NCBI GenBank assembly: GCA_963696875.1
Contig: CAVOLQ010000001.1
Span: 1 to 64,000, forward strand
Direction of reading: 5' to 3'
DNA length: 64,000 bases
Source: Albibacterium sp963696875
Lineage (GTDB): Bacteria > Bacteroidota > Bacteroidia > Sphingobacteriales > Sphingobacteriaceae
Both the position numbers and the translations under genes were made by a program. A model generated the notes under the pieces. The model had not been told where the DNA came from, did not search any database, and worked only from the letters and a program-made list of their open reading frames with translations. Shown here one piece after another: positions 10,220-18,845 of the stretch. Numbering within the stretch: the first letter of the stretch is position 1; each line of letters starts with the position of its first letter.

Positions 10220-10260
10220 TATTTTAAAGCCTTACAATGTAATTGCAGGGCTTTAAAATA
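10220..10260 (+). terminator. Hairpin between convergent genes
   Basis: TATTTTAAAGCC and GGCTTTAAAATA form a 12-bp stem around a loop of about 16 bases, lying between the YkvA-like stop and the acyl-CoA dehydrogenase stop. The AT-rich ends of the stem give a U-rich tail in both directions, so it probably terminates both transcripts. Confidence 0.65.
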
Positions 10261-10283
10261 TGACCGGATGCTATAAAGTATAT

Positions 10284-11783
10284 TTATGCAAAATCTAACC
10301 AAGAGCTCTTTTCTTGGTAGTTTTCAACTACGTTTGTCGTGCTATCAAAATGAAAGGATGCAAACAATGCAGCAATCTCTTGTTGAACTGAAGCAATAGA
10401 ATTATCAACCAGGTCTTTTCTATATCCTTTAGCTTGTAAATCTAGTACATAACCAATGCAGATTATTCTTGCCAGTATTTTTCCTAGATCCACTAGTTTT
10501 CTTTGTGATAAAACAGTATTGAGAGTAAAACTTAAATTCTTTTTAAAGAATTCGCACGCGGAACTTGTCAAGTCAAATCCTTTAAGGAAATCAAAAAGGT
10601 TCGATTGTTTTTGTTTTTTCATTAATCGAGTAATCATATCGGCGATTTGAGCATATAACATTTCGTTTGAGCCTTCAAAGATTTGGAAAGGTCTACTATC
10701 CATTACTCCTCTTCCACCAATATGACTAGTTCTAAAGCCCTTTGCCCCTGAGAGTTGAAGGAGTAATTGAGCAGACTCTTGCATTAAGTCTGTAACCACA
10801 GCTTTCATACTATTGGCTTCTAGGCCAGCCATCGCCAAGTTGAATTCGATGCCACTGGTTTCACTGCTTTTTGCACACATCGCGGAGCAGATAGTATAAG
10901 CATTTTGAATTCTTGATAGCTGGTATTGCACTTGGTCCATTGCCAATAAATTACCCGCACCAACAATCCGGTTATCACATTGGTGAATAGCCTCATCAAG
11001 CATTCTTTTAATAAAACCCATGCCCATACCGGGGAACTGCAGACGGCTTCTATGTAAAATATCAAGCATCATTTTGATGCCCGTTGTTTCTGGCGTTAGT
11101 TTGTGATTTTTTGGAACTTCTAGGTCTATTTTATTTAGCCCATATGGGATCATGTATAATCCAGGATTGTCAAAGATCTCCTCGACAATTACCTTTTGTT
11201 TTGGTTGAGATTCATCTGCAATAAAGAAATCGATGTCTCTAGCTAGCTCTCCGTTTTCAAGTTCTTTTCGGGAAGCAATAATCCAATAGTTTGCCAAGCC
11301 AGTAAGGCCCTGCCAATGCTTGGTTCCTTTAAGTTTATAACCATGTTCTACTTCTATATTGGAAGTTTTCATGTTAAGGGCATCACTCCCATAATCGGGT
11401 TCAGTTATCATGAGCCCCCCCATATTTTGATTATGGAGAAATCTGTCAAAGATTTCTTTCTTCATATCCTCGTTTGCATACTTGGCAACGGGCTCTAGAA
11501 AGAGTGCGATATTAATACCAAAAGTCAAAGAAAGCGAAAGCGATTCATACGAAGCAGCCGCTAGTAATCCTAAGCATTCTTTTACAATACTACCGCGACC
11601 CCCATATTCTTTTGGAATTGCAACGGACAAGGGGGCGTTAGCCATAATTCCACTCATCACTTCCGGGGGCAAGCCTCTTTCAAGACTTAATATATTTATA
11701 TCATTTTTCTCATGAAAAAGATGGTATAAGGTTTCTTCAAAGGCTTTAATAAATTCAGTAAAATTGCTATTAGCGGATTCCAT
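10284..11783 (-). CDS. Acyl-CoA dehydrogenase family protein
   Basis: A 499-residue flavoprotein of the acyl-CoA dehydrogenase superfamily, which desaturates acyl-CoA thioesters at the alpha-beta bond using FAD. Seen in order are an N-terminal helical domain, the middle beta domain (GGLMITEPDYGSDA and GTKHWQGLTG, the usual MTEPxxGSD and KxWxTN-type flavin/substrate region), and the C-terminal helical domain with FEGSNEMLYAQIADM, the FAD-contacting QxxGGxG-to-FEGTNEI-type end. The frame has about 100 extra C-terminal residues compared with short-chain enzymes. No electron-transfer flavoprotein gene is nearby. Chain-length preference cannot be judged. Confidence 0.88.
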   Translation of the reverse strand: MESANSNFTEFIKAFEETLYHLFHEKNDINILSLERGLPPEVMSGIMANAPLSVAIPKEYGGRGSIVKECLGLLAAASYESLSLSLTFGINIALFLEPVAKYANEDMKKEIFDRFLHNQNMGGLMITEPDYGSDALNMKTSNIEVEHGYKLKGTKHWQGLTGLANYWIIASRKELENGELARDIDFFIADESQPKQKVIVEEIFDNPGLYMIPYGLNKIDLEVPKNHKLTPETTGIKMMLDILHRSRLQFPGMGMGFIKRMLDEAIHQCDNRIVGAGNLLAMDQVQYQLSRIQNAYTICSAMCAKSSETSGIEFNLAMAGLEANSMKAVVTDLMQESAQLLLQLSGAKGFRTSHIGGRGVMDSRPFQIFEGSNEMLYAQIADMITRLMKKQKQSNLFDFLKGFDLTSSACEFFKKNLSFTLNTVLSQRKLVDLGKILARIICIGYVLDLQAKGYRKDLVDNSIASVQQEIAALFASFHFDSTTNVVENYQEKSSWLDFA

Positions 11784-12020
11784 AAATAATTATCTTGATT
11801 GCTTTCTGGTTTAAAATTGTAAATTTAGAATAAATTTTAGTAATGTATTAGTTTTAATCTATATATAAGCTTTTTATCACTAAATTTTTTTGGAATTCCT
11901 ATAAATTATTCATCATGCAAAAATCCCTACCAGGATGAAGCTAAAAAAATAGCCGTTTTGGCAGATAGCGTAAGTATAGAATTTCAGTTGCATTTCTAGA
12001 TTTTACATTTTTGAGTGATG

Positions 12021-13856
12021 CTAGTTTTTTTTATATAGAATGAATGATCCTAGTAGCCCTGCTGTAACTGAAGCGAGGAATATCCCAATTTTTGCTGCAG
12101 AAAAGTCCTTTGCGTCGAGAAACACACGCCCTGCGAAAAATAAGGACATGGTGAAGCCCATACCTGCGAGAGCGGCAGCACCAAACAATTGCCGCCACGT
12201 ATAAGCCGATGGTTTGTCAGCAAACTTAGAATGATCTGCTAACCACGCTCCCATAAAGATACCTAACGGTTTCCCCAATACTAATCCGAAATATATACCA
12301 AGCATTAATCGGATATCTCCCTCGTTAAAATTAAAGACGAGAGGAATCCCTGAATTAGCAAGCGCAAACAGCGGAAGTACAAAATAGCTGCTCCAAGGTG
12401 TCATGGAATGAAGAATTCTATCGGCTGGAGATTCTATCCGATCATGGATGCTATCTAGAATTCGAATTGTATTTTGTGAAGGCCTTTTACGCATTAATTT
12501 ATCGGCGGCAAAGAGGGCGGCTGTTTGAAAAAGTGTTTGCGCTTGAGCATTCAGTGCGTGAAAATTAGTTGGCGGCTTAGTTGGGATAGCCAAAGCAACA
12601 ATTACTCCTACTAAAGTTGGATGAATACCCCCTTCATGGAAGCAAATCCATAATATTATCCCTAATAACATATAGGGGAAAGGATGATAAAAATGGTATT
12701 TATTCAATACTAGTAATGCCGTGATTATTAATAATGATATAATTAAATAAATAAAATCTAAGTCTGCAGAATAAAATAAGGTAACTACAATAATCGAGAT
12801 TAGGTCATCTACAATCGCTGTAGCAGTTAGAAATATGCGTAACCTTACTGGAATCCGATTGCCCAATATAACAAGAGCTGAAATTGCGAAAGCTGTATCT
12901 GTTGAAATAGTTGTACTCCAGCCCATTGATAAGGGGCCTGACGGTACAATTAATATATAAATTAGCGCTGGTGCTATAACTCCTCCAATGGATGCCGCAA
13001 TTGGTAATGCTGCGGCGCGTCTATTTGAAAGGCGGCCGGAAGTAAATTCCCGCTTAATTTCAAGGCCAACAACTAAGAAAAAGATAGTCAAAAGTCCATT
13101 GTTAATCCATTCTAATAAAGTGAGGGAAAATTCCTTATTGTTAAAAGTAAGAATGAGCGGTATACTCCAAAAATTTTGAAACTTTTGCCCAATAGGTAAA
13201 TTGACAATTACAATTGCTATTAGCGACGTCACCAAGAGCATTATTCCCGCAGACGGACCCCATCGAACAAAATCATTCGTTACTGTTTGTATTTTATTGC
13301 CCAAGGAGCCCAGTAAGGCATCTGAGAGGGAGTTTTCATCCCAAGGATTCTCGTAACGCCGATTGTTAATAAAAAAAGAGGGAACGATTAATGCGCCACT
13401 TTTTCTGGCACTTTTAATGTCTTCATGTACAGATTGTCGAGAGGAAGAAAAAGTAGGCGAGTTTAGCTGGTCTATAGAGGGTAAATTAAATTGATTGGCA
13501 ATAAGATTTAAATTTTCATTATCTAGAAGGGCGCCTTTTTTTATTAACGCTTGATGGATTTCCCAAAAGTCAATTTTAGCATTGGTGGCATATTCTGCAA
13601 GAACTGCGGCTTTAAATGCTATTTCGTTATTTGCCAGAGGTTTGTGTCTGAATACAAAGCGTACTTGATCGCCAAAGTGATTTTTCAGGATTGTAATAAC
13701 ACGATGTGCTTCTAGGCAGGAAGAGCTTGCATAACTTCCATATTGCACCAAGGTCATTTCTGCATCGGGGTCGCCAATAATATGATCTTTATGAGGATCT
13801 ACAGGACGATCCAAGTGGTTCGTTGTTCTTCCTTTTGTTGAATGAGAGGTTGACAT
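12021..13856 (-). CDS. nhaA: NhaA Na+/H+ antiporter fused to an N-terminal DsbA-like thioredoxin-fold domain
   Basis: A 611-residue fusion. Residues about 24-185 form a DsbA/Thioredoxin_4-type domain (DHIIGDPDAEMTLVQYGSY, then IVPSFFINN with the cis-proline). The active site reads ASSSC: the first Cys of CxxC is Ser44 and only Cys47 remains, so it is monothiol. Residues about 195-611 are NhaA, with the transport aspartates in STDTAFA (Asp320) and IVDDL (Asp350, Asp351) and Lys529 in GKPLGI, corresponding to E. coli Asp133, Asp163/164 and Lys300. It exchanges Na+ (or Li+) for protons across the inner membrane. The fused domain lacks a signal peptide and is probably cytoplasmic. It follows a dithiol DsbA-like gene and a peroxiredoxin gene, suggesting redox control. 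Confidence 0.93.
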   Translation of the reverse strand: MSTSHSTKGRTTNHLDRPVDPHKDHIIGDPDAEMTLVQYGSYASSSCLEAHRVITILKNHFGDQVRFVFRHKPLANNEIAFKAAVLAEYATNAKIDFWEIHQALIKKGALLDNENLNLIANQFNLPSIDQLNSPTFSSSRQSVHEDIKSARKSGALIVPSFFINNRRYENPWDENSLSDALLGSLGNKIQTVTNDFVRWGPSAGIMLLVTSLIAIVIVNLPIGQKFQNFWSIPLILTFNNKEFSLTLLEWINNGLLTIFFLVVGLEIKREFTSGRLSNRRAAALPIAASIGGVIAPALIYILIVPSGPLSMGWSTTISTDTAFAISALVILGNRIPVRLRIFLTATAIVDDLISIIVVTLFYSADLDFIYLIISLLIITALLVLNKYHFYHPFPYMLLGIILWICFHEGGIHPTLVGVIVALAIPTKPPTNFHALNAQAQTLFQTAALFAADKLMRKRPSQNTIRILDSIHDRIESPADRILHSMTPWSSYFVLPLFALANSGIPLVFNFNEGDIRLMLGIYFGLVLGKPLGIFMGAWLADHSKFADKPSAYTWRQLFGAAALAGMGFTMSLFFAGRVFLDAKDFSAAKIGIFLASVTAGLLGSFILYKKN

Positions 13857-14021
13857 TTGGAAGCCTATTTAAATACCCTCTCATAACAAAAAGCGTTATT
13901 TATATGTTTTATTGTCTTGAAAAAAATACACAAGCAGACTAAACATTATAAATGGATTTTAGTTTTAATGAAATGTATATTTATCATTTACTGACACAGA
14001 TAGTGATAAACCATTCGTTAA

Positions 14022-14555
14022 TTAATAAGATTCCAATGCACTTTTTATAGTATATTCTAATGATTCATAATTATCATAATAGTTATTTATTCTATTTCCA
14101 TTAATGAAAAAAGTTGGAGTTGCATTAACTCCACTACGAACTCCTCCAATAAAATCTTTGTCTACTTTTATAAATAAACTCTGATTTTGTAGGTCGTTAG
14201 TGAATCGGTGAAGGTCAAGATCCAAAACCTCAGCATAATGTAACAGGCTATTATTATCAAGATCTTTCTGGTTTTCATAAATAATATCATGCATTTCCCA
14301 AAACTTATTTTGAAGTGCAGCAGCCTCTGCCGCAAGTGCTGCCGTCATTGCAAATCGATGCACTTCTTGGAGAGGGAAATTTCGAAAGACAAAACGAAGT
14401 TCACCATAAAACTGTTTCATTAATCGTTTAATGAATGGGTATGCTGTTCCACAGCTCGGACATTGATAATCTCCATATTCTACTAAAGTGACAAGCGAAT
14501 TCAAATTGCCTAATATATGGTCGTTTTTATGAACTGGAATTCTTAATTTAGGCAT
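14022..14555 (-). CDS. DsbA-family thioredoxin-fold protein (cytoplasmic)
   Basis: 177 residues from the ATG at 14555 (MPKLRIPVHK), which overlaps the peroxiredoxin stop by 8 bases; a Met 12 codons earlier is possible but would overlap by 44. The DsbA/Thioredoxin_4 fold is seen from VEYGDYQCPSCGTAYP (CxxC active site) to NATPTFFING with the cis-proline. There is no signal peptide, so it should act in the cytoplasm as a thiol reductase or oxidase. It closely resembles the N-terminal domain of the NhaA encoded next, but keeps both cysteines. The tight overlap suggests coupled translation with the peroxiredoxin, for which it may be the reductant. Confidence 0.87.
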   Translation of the reverse strand: MPKLRIPVHKNDHILGNLNSLVTLVEYGDYQCPSCGTAYPFIKRLMKQFYGELRFVFRNFPLQEVHRFAMTAALAAEAAALQNKFWEMHDIIYENQKDLDNNSLLHYAEVLDLDLHRFTNDLQNQSLFIKVDKDFIGGVRSGVNATPTFFINGNRINNYYDNYESLEYTIKSALESY

Positions 14556-15027
14556 GAGTTTTTTCCTTATTCTGCATTCCTTCCAATGCATCCAATATCC
14601 CGTCTGCCCCAGGATTTATCCCGTCAGGAGAAAGATAACTCCATTGAATTACTCCTTCTTCATCAATTACGAAAAGTGCTCTATGGCTTTGGCCATCAAT
14701 ATCGTTATAAACACCATATTTTTTAGATACCGCTCCTTTAGGTTCAAAATCTGCAAGCAACGGAAAGTGAATTTTTCGGTTTTGGGCAAAGGCAAGATGA
14801 CTCCATTTGCTGTCAACAGATATTCCTAATATCTCAGCATTGTACTCATGGAAAATTTTAAGGATTTCATTATACAATGTCATTTGGTCACTGCATACAG
14901 GACTCCAATCCGCGGGATAAAAAGATAAAATAAGACGCTTCCCTTTAAAGTCTCCTAGTTTTAGTTTCTGATCGGGTGTAGAGTATAATTCAAAATCGGG
15001 CGCCGCTATTCCTTTTTGTAAAATCAT
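14548..15027 (-). CDS. Peroxiredoxin (AhpC/TSA family), apparently 1-Cys
   Basis: 159 residues from the ATG at 15027 (MILQKGIAAPDFEL); another in-frame Met lies 11 codons upstream. The AhpC/TSA fold is clear: the peroxidatic cysteine is in YPADWSPVCSDQ, with ILGISVDS and FPLLADFEPKGAVSKKYGVY following as in bacterial Prx proteins. No second cysteine is present anywhere in the protein, so a separate thiol protein must resolve it; the CPSC-containing protein encoded immediately downstream is the obvious candidate. It reduces peroxides in the cytoplasm. It is the first gene of the Prx-DsbA-NhaA operon. Confidence 0.88.
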   Translation of the reverse strand: MILQKGIAAPDFELYSTPDQKLKLGDFKGKRLILSFYPADWSPVCSDQMTLYNEILKIFHEYNAEILGISVDSKWSHLAFAQNRKIHFPLLADFEPKGAVSKKYGVYNDIDGQSHRALFVIDEEGVIQWSYLSPDGINPGADGILDALEGMQNKEKTHA

Positions 15028-15136
15028 ATACGTAATTTTAAACGACGTTCTTAAAAACATCTATATTAACAAACAAAATATAGAAGGGAAAGTTTGTGCT
15101 TTACGTCCTTTTGGGAAAGATCAAACACTCTGGATA

Positions 15137-15469
15137 TTAATTAGCTCTTGGCATATAAATAATTATACATGCCCCAATTAAGGCGATAGTCGCCCCAATA
15201 ATGTCATATTTATCAGGTTTGAACCCGTCCACCTTCCACGCCCATAGGCATGCCAATACTATAAATATGCCCCCGTACGTTGCGTAGGCTCGACCGAAGC
15301 TACTAACTTCATAGGTGATTACGATTCCGTAGAGAGCAAGAATAATTCCTCCCAATAGTCCGAACCACCAAGGTTTATCCTCTTTTAACCAGAGCCAAAC
15401 TAAATATCCTCCACCAATTTCACATAAAGCAGCGACTATAAAAATGATAAGTGATTTTATAACAGCCAT
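15137..15469 (-). CDS. YnfA / UPF0060 family small membrane protein
   Basis: A 110-residue protein with four predicted transmembrane helices, the full length of the UPF0060 family. Diagnostic stretches are ALCEIGGGYLVW near the N-terminus, YGIVITYE and FGRAYATYGGIFI in the middle and GATIALIGACIIIY at the end. The family resembles small multidrug-resistance-type transporters in topology, and some members export compounds, but the substrate here is unknown. It stands alone with no obvious operon partner. Confidence 0.93.
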   Translation of the reverse strand: MAVIKSLIIFIVAALCEIGGGYLVWLWLKEDKPWWFGLLGGIILALYGIVITYEVSSFGRAYATYGGIFIVLACLWAWKVDGFKPDKYDIIGATIALIGACIIIYMPRAN

Positions 15470-15556
15470 AATCCGAGATTAGCTATATGGTTAATATTTT
15501 TGACATGTAATTGAGCAATATAGCTAATTCTAAAGAGGTTGGAATGAATTGTTATA

Positions 15557-16204
15557 TTAAAAAGACCATTTTAAATAATTTATATTTTTCCCAATAGAAA
15601 GGTATTTTTTTTCATAAAAGGTTTTGATTTGCAAAATCTCATCTAAGATATCTGATTTGTATAAATCTTCTGTTTTTTCAAGAATAGGAAAGTTTAGGTT
15701 TTCAAGAACATCAGCTGTATAATGATGTAGCTGATCATTGTCAGTTTTAAGATGCATTATGCCTGATGGCTTCAGAATAATCTGGTAGCGTTCTAAAAAC
15801 TTAGGAAACGTAAGTCGTTTCTTCTCTCTACTTAGTTGTGGTTGTGGATCGGGAAAAGTAATCCATATCTCTGAAATTTCATGTTCATCGAAATAGTCCA
15901 AAATATGATCGATTTGAATTCTTAGAAAAGCGACATTTTCTATTCCTTCTTCCAACGCAGTTTTTGCCCCTCTCCAAATTCTATTTCCCTTGCTGTCAAT
16001 ACCAATAAAGTTTTTATCAGGAAAGTGTTTAGCCATATTAACAGCATATTCACCTTTTCCACAAGCAAGTTCTAATACTATTGGTTTTTGGTTTCCAAAA
16101 TGTTTTATCCCCCAACATCCTTTAAACTCTTTACCATCCTCTAGTTGATGCACATTTTTAAAGGTATCAATTTCTGTGAATTTTCTTAACTTATCTTTTC
16201 CCAT
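15557..16204 (-). CDS. trmB: tRNA (guanine-N7-)-methyltransferase
   Basis: A 215-residue Rossmann-fold methyltransferase that puts the m7G mark on position 46 of tRNA using S-adenosylmethionine. Seen are the SAM-binding ELACGKGEYAVNMA, the family motif FIGIDSKGNRIWRGAKTA, and the catalytic/tRNA-binding WITFPDPQPQLSREKKRLTFPKFL followed by LKTDN. These match TrmB closely and the length is usual. It is divergent from the GDP-fucose synthase gene. Confidence 0.95.
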   Translation of the reverse strand: MGKDKLRKFTEIDTFKNVHQLEDGKEFKGCWGIKHFGNQKPIVLELACGKGEYAVNMAKHFPDKNFIGIDSKGNRIWRGAKTALEEGIENVAFLRIQIDHILDYFDEHEISEIWITFPDPQPQLSREKKRLTFPKFLERYQIILKPSGIMHLKTDNDQLHHYTADVLENLNFPILEKTEDLYKSDILDEILQIKTFYEKKYLSIGKNINYLKWSF

Positions 16205-16250
16205 TTTAATAGCTTGTGGATGAATTCATAATAATCGACAAAAATAGTTT

Positions 16251-16258
16251 TATCTTTG
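16251..16258 (+). promoter_or_regulatory. -7 promoter element of the GDP-fucose synthase gene
   Basis: TATCTTTG fits TAnnTTTG exactly. Transcription would start near 16264, which rules out the upstream TTG at 16256 as start codon and supports the TTG at 16277. Confidence 0.5.
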
Positions 16259-16276
16259 AGATCAAAGGTATTAAAA

Positions 16277-17215
16277 TTGGAAAAAGACGCTAAGATATAC
16301 ATTGCAGGCCATAGAGGGATGGTCGGTTCTGCCATAAAGAGAGAGTTAGAGCGGAGAGGCTTTCAAAATTTTTTGTTGCGTACTTCTGCAGAATTAGACT
16401 TGAGAAATCAGCAAGCCGTTGTTGATTTTTTTGAGCAGGAGAAGCCTGAGTATGTGTTTTTAGCCGCAGCTAAGGTAGGGGGAATCATTGCTAATAACAC
16501 ATACCGGGCAGATTTTTTATACGATAATCTATCTATTCAGAATAATGTCATTCACCAGTCAGCCCTAAATGGGGTTAAGAAATTAATGTTTTTTGGCTCG
16601 AGTTGTATTTACCCAAAGTTTGCTCCGCAACCTTTAAAAGAAGAATATTTATTAACTGGAAAGCTGGAATCAACAAATGAACCTTATGCAATAGCAAAGA
16701 TTGCAGGGATTAAGCTTTGTGAGGCTTATCATGATCAATATTCATGTAATTTTATCTCGGTTATGCCCACCAATTTATATGGATTAAATGATAGTTATCA
16801 TCTTGAAAACTCCCACGTCCTACCTGCTTTAATTCGTAGGTTTCATGAAGCTAAGCAAAAAGGCCTGTCAAGCGTGACTCTATGGGGTAGTGGTACTCCT
16901 AAGAGGGAGTTTCTATTTTCGGATGATTTAGCAAATGCTAGCATCTTTTTGATGGAAAACTACAACGGTAGAGAGTTTATTAACATTGGCAGCGGGGAAG
17001 ATTTAAGTATTCTAGACTTAGCGAAGATCGTTCGAGACATCGTTGGGTATAATGGTCAGATACTATTTGATAAAGAAAAACCAGACGGTACGCCGCGAAA
17101 ATTAATGGATGTATCCAAGTTAAATTCTTTAGGATGGTTCCCCAAAACAAAACTTCGAGAAGGAATACAGATTGCTTATCAAGATTTTAAAGATAGGCAA
17201 ATTAGCGATACTTAA
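16277..17215 (+). CDS. fcl: GDP-L-fucose synthase
   Basis: 312 residues from a TTG at 16277 (MEKDAKIYIAGHRG), chosen because family members start about here and an AAAGGT lies 10 bases before it. It is an NADPH-dependent SDR epimerase/reductase that turns GDP-4-keto-6-deoxy-mannose into GDP-L-fucose for surface glycans. The nucleotide-binding AGHRGMVGSAI is at the N-terminus. The catalytic set is in FFGSSCIYP (Ser) and NEPYAIAKIAG (Tyr-x3-Lys), and the family motif SVMPTNLYGLND follows. The partner GDP-mannose dehydratase gene is not in the window. Its stop overlaps the convergent downstream gene by 4 bases. Confidence 0.92.
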   Translation: MEKDAKIYIAGHRGMVGSAIKRELERRGFQNFLLRTSAELDLRNQQAVVDFFEQEKPEYVFLAAAKVGGIIANNTYRADFLYDNLSIQNNVIHQSALNGVKKLMFFGSSCIYPKFAPQPLKEEYLLTGKLESTNEPYAIAKIAGIKLCEAYHDQYSCNFISVMPTNLYGLNDSYHLENSHVLPALIRRFHEAKQKGLSSVTLWGSGTPKREFLFSDDLANASIFLMENYNGREFINIGSGEDLSILDLAKIVRDIVGYNGQILFDKEKPDGTPRKLMDVSKLNSLGWFPKTKLREGIQIAYQDFKDRQISDT

Positions 17216-17676
17216 TAAGTTTCACTATCTGGAGGAATCCCATAATCTGTCTCTTTTTTCTTCTTTTTCCCTTTGTTGGAATGTTGAACGAGTGAAGTTA
17301 TTTTATCAATAATATCAGCTAATCTGTCTTTATTAAGAAAACCCGCTGCTTGTTGGGACGCCAATAATAATAGCCCTTTTTTGATAAATCCTGCTTTTCT
17401 AAAAAGTACCTTATTGAATAAAAAGGGTAATCCTACTCTTAATGAATTTGTAACCCAATCCGATCCTGCAGAATTGCTGCTCGAAAGAAAAGCTTCTTTT
17501 ACCGAAGGTAAAAAAGAGGTAATACGTTCATAAAGGCGCATCGGTGCCTCAAGTTTATATTCTAGAAAGCCAAATTGATCCCCCAGATACGCTTCCTGTT
17601 CAAATTTCAAAGCCTTCAATCGTGTAATTTCTGCGCGCAGATCCTCTATATTGTTTATATCTTTTTTAGTCTTCAT
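17212..17676 (-). CDS. Conserved hypothetical protein of the YtxH-holin trio
   Basis: 154 residues. The N-terminus is a charged coiled-coil-like helix (about 1-40, LRAEITRLKALKFEQEAYL); a hydrophobic stretch near residues 95-115 (GLLLLASQQAAGF) could touch the membrane; the C-terminus is a very Lys-rich tail ending GIPPDSETY. I recognise no domain of known function. It overlaps the upstream holin-like gene by 11 bases and follows the YtxH gene, so the three are very likely one transcript. Genes in this arrangement are frequent in Bacteroidota and are presumed to act at the envelope. Confidence 0.75.
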   Translation of the reverse strand: MKTKKDINNIEDLRAEITRLKALKFEQEAYLGDQFGFLEYKLEAPMRLYERITSFLPSVKEAFLSSSNSAGSDWVTNSLRVGLPFLFNKVLFRKAGFIKKGLLLLASQQAAGFLNKDRLADIIDKITSLVQHSNKGKKKKKETDYGIPPDSETY

Positions 17677-18028
17677 CCGATTCCTTCCATTTCTTTAAAA
17701 ATTTCCTAATTGATAAATTAATGATCTTATTCTCAATTTTAGTTTTTAATAAAGCTATAATTATAATAATAAGAAGATATATTCCAGAGGTTATAAGAAA
17801 GCCTAATGGAGTACTGCCTGTGATGTCGGCCAAATAGAAAGCCAATGATATGCTCAAAAACAGGAACACTATTAAACCAAGGATTACCATTACAATATCT
17901 AGAATGAATCCAGAGAGAATAGAAGAAATACGCTCTATCAGAACAAGTCTGGATAGTTTCTTCCAATTGTTAATGTATTCCTTGGTTTTTTGAATTACGC
18001 CTTTTAAAGAAAAGTCCTGATCGTCCAT
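17666..18028 (-). CDS. Phage-holin-like (Phage_holin_3_6 type) membrane protein
   Basis: 120 residues with an amphipathic N-terminal helix, two strong transmembrane helices (about 45-70, IVMVILGLIVFLFLSISLAFYLA, and about 80-103) and a basic C-terminus. This matches the putative actinobacterial-holin-X/Phage_holin_3_6 family, which despite its name is mostly chromosomal and of unknown role. It lies between the YtxH gene and the coiled-coil protein gene on the same strand. No phage gene is nearby. Confidence 0.8.
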   Translation of the reverse strand: MDDQDFSLKGVIQKTKEYINNWKKLSRLVLIERISSILSGFILDIVMVILGLIVFLFLSISLAFYLADITGSTPLGFLITSGIYLLIIIIIALLKTKIENKIINLSIRKFLKKWKESDED

Positions 18029-18089
18029 GCATTTTTTTTTAAGAGGGATTAATTGAAATTTTTAAATTGATCCGCTCTTCTGTTTATAT

Positions 18090-18359
18090 TCAAACGTGCT
18101 CATCTAGCGCCTCCTCAGCACTTCTTTCTGTCGATTTTAATTTGGCTTTCAAGCTGGCTGAAACTTTTTCCGAAAGATCCTTTATTTGTTCTACTTGCTC
18201 TGATGAACGTTCTTTGATAGCATCTCCTAAATCTTTCAATGATTCGTTTAGTTTATCTCGAGTATCAGTCCCCTTTTCGGGTGCAAACAAAATACCTATC
18301 GCTGCTCCCGCTGCCAATCCTGCTAAAAGGGCTGCTAAAATTTTTCCACTGTCATTCAT
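18090..18359 (-). CDS. YtxH domain-containing protein
   Basis: An 89-residue protein. The Gly/Ala-rich hydrophobic N-terminal segment (AALLAGLAAGAAIGILFAPEKG, residues about 9-30) is the YtxH signature, followed by a long charged helix (DTRDKLNESLKDLGDAIKERS). It is a membrane-anchored, LEA-like protein often linked to stress. First gene of a three-gene minus-strand group with the holin-like and coiled-coil genes; the gap to the next gene is 61 bases. Confidence 0.88.
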   Translation of the reverse strand: MNDSGKILAALLAGLAAGAAIGILFAPEKGTDTRDKLNESLKDLGDAIKERSSEQVEQIKDLSEKVSASLKAKLKSTERSAEEALDEHV

Positions 18360-18477
18360 ATTCTAATTTATTTAAAAGTTTAAATGGAATAAGGATAATA
18401 TCTTATTCTCAGTACAAACATAACAACAAAGTGTTTGCCAAAGTTTTTAAGTTAAGAAAATTATTCGATTTTCAGAC

Positions 18478-18510
18478 AAAAAAAAGAGGCCAATCTTTCG
18501 GTTGGCCTCT
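18478..18510 (-). terminator. Intrinsic terminator of the cold-shock gene
   Basis: On the minus strand the arms AGAGGCCAA/TTGGCCTCT (18502-18510 and 18485-18493), with a short inner extension, form a GC-rich stem ending in an eight-base U run (plus-strand A8 at 18478-18485). It lies 21 bases after the stop of the cold-shock gene. Confidence 0.93.
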
Positions 18511-18530
18511 CAACGATATATGAAATTAGT

Positions 18531-18722
18531 TTAAATAACTTTTACATTAACCGCGTTTAGTCCTTTTTTTCCTTGTTCTACATCGTAGCTAACATTGTCG
18601 TTTTCACGAATGTTATCGATTAGACCTGTTGAATGGACAAAGATTTCGCTCTCTCCAGAATTTGGAACGATGAATCCGAAACCTTTAGTTTCATTAAAGA
18701 ATTTTACTACTCCTTCTTGCAT
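18531..18722 (-). CDS. cspA: Cold-shock protein (CspA family)
   Basis: A 63-residue single cold-shock domain. Both RNA-binding motifs are present: KGFGFI (RNP1, about residues 13-18) and EIFVHST (RNP2-like, about 26-32). It binds single-stranded RNA and DNA and melts secondary structure in mRNA. The start MQEGVVKFFN is the family's typical N-terminus. It is followed by a strong terminator and so is monocistronic. It may not be the cold-inducible paralogue; this cannot be told from one copy. Confidence 0.95.
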   Translation of the reverse strand: MQEGVVKFFNETKGFGFIVPNSGESEIFVHSTGLIDNIRENDNVSYDVEQGKKGLNAVNVKVI

Positions 18723-18845
18723 GATAATTTTAAATAAATATTAATAAAGAACAAATATGAATAAAATATTTTTATTATAAGCATAAAAGTGTAAAAAACT
18801 TAACTTTTTAAAAAAAAAGTGGTTATAAGTGCAGTAATCTATTGA

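Noticed and set aside
17666..18028. Holin-like gene as sign of a prophage
   Set aside because: No capsid, tail, lysin or integrase genes lie in the window; the domain is common in bacterial chromosomes.
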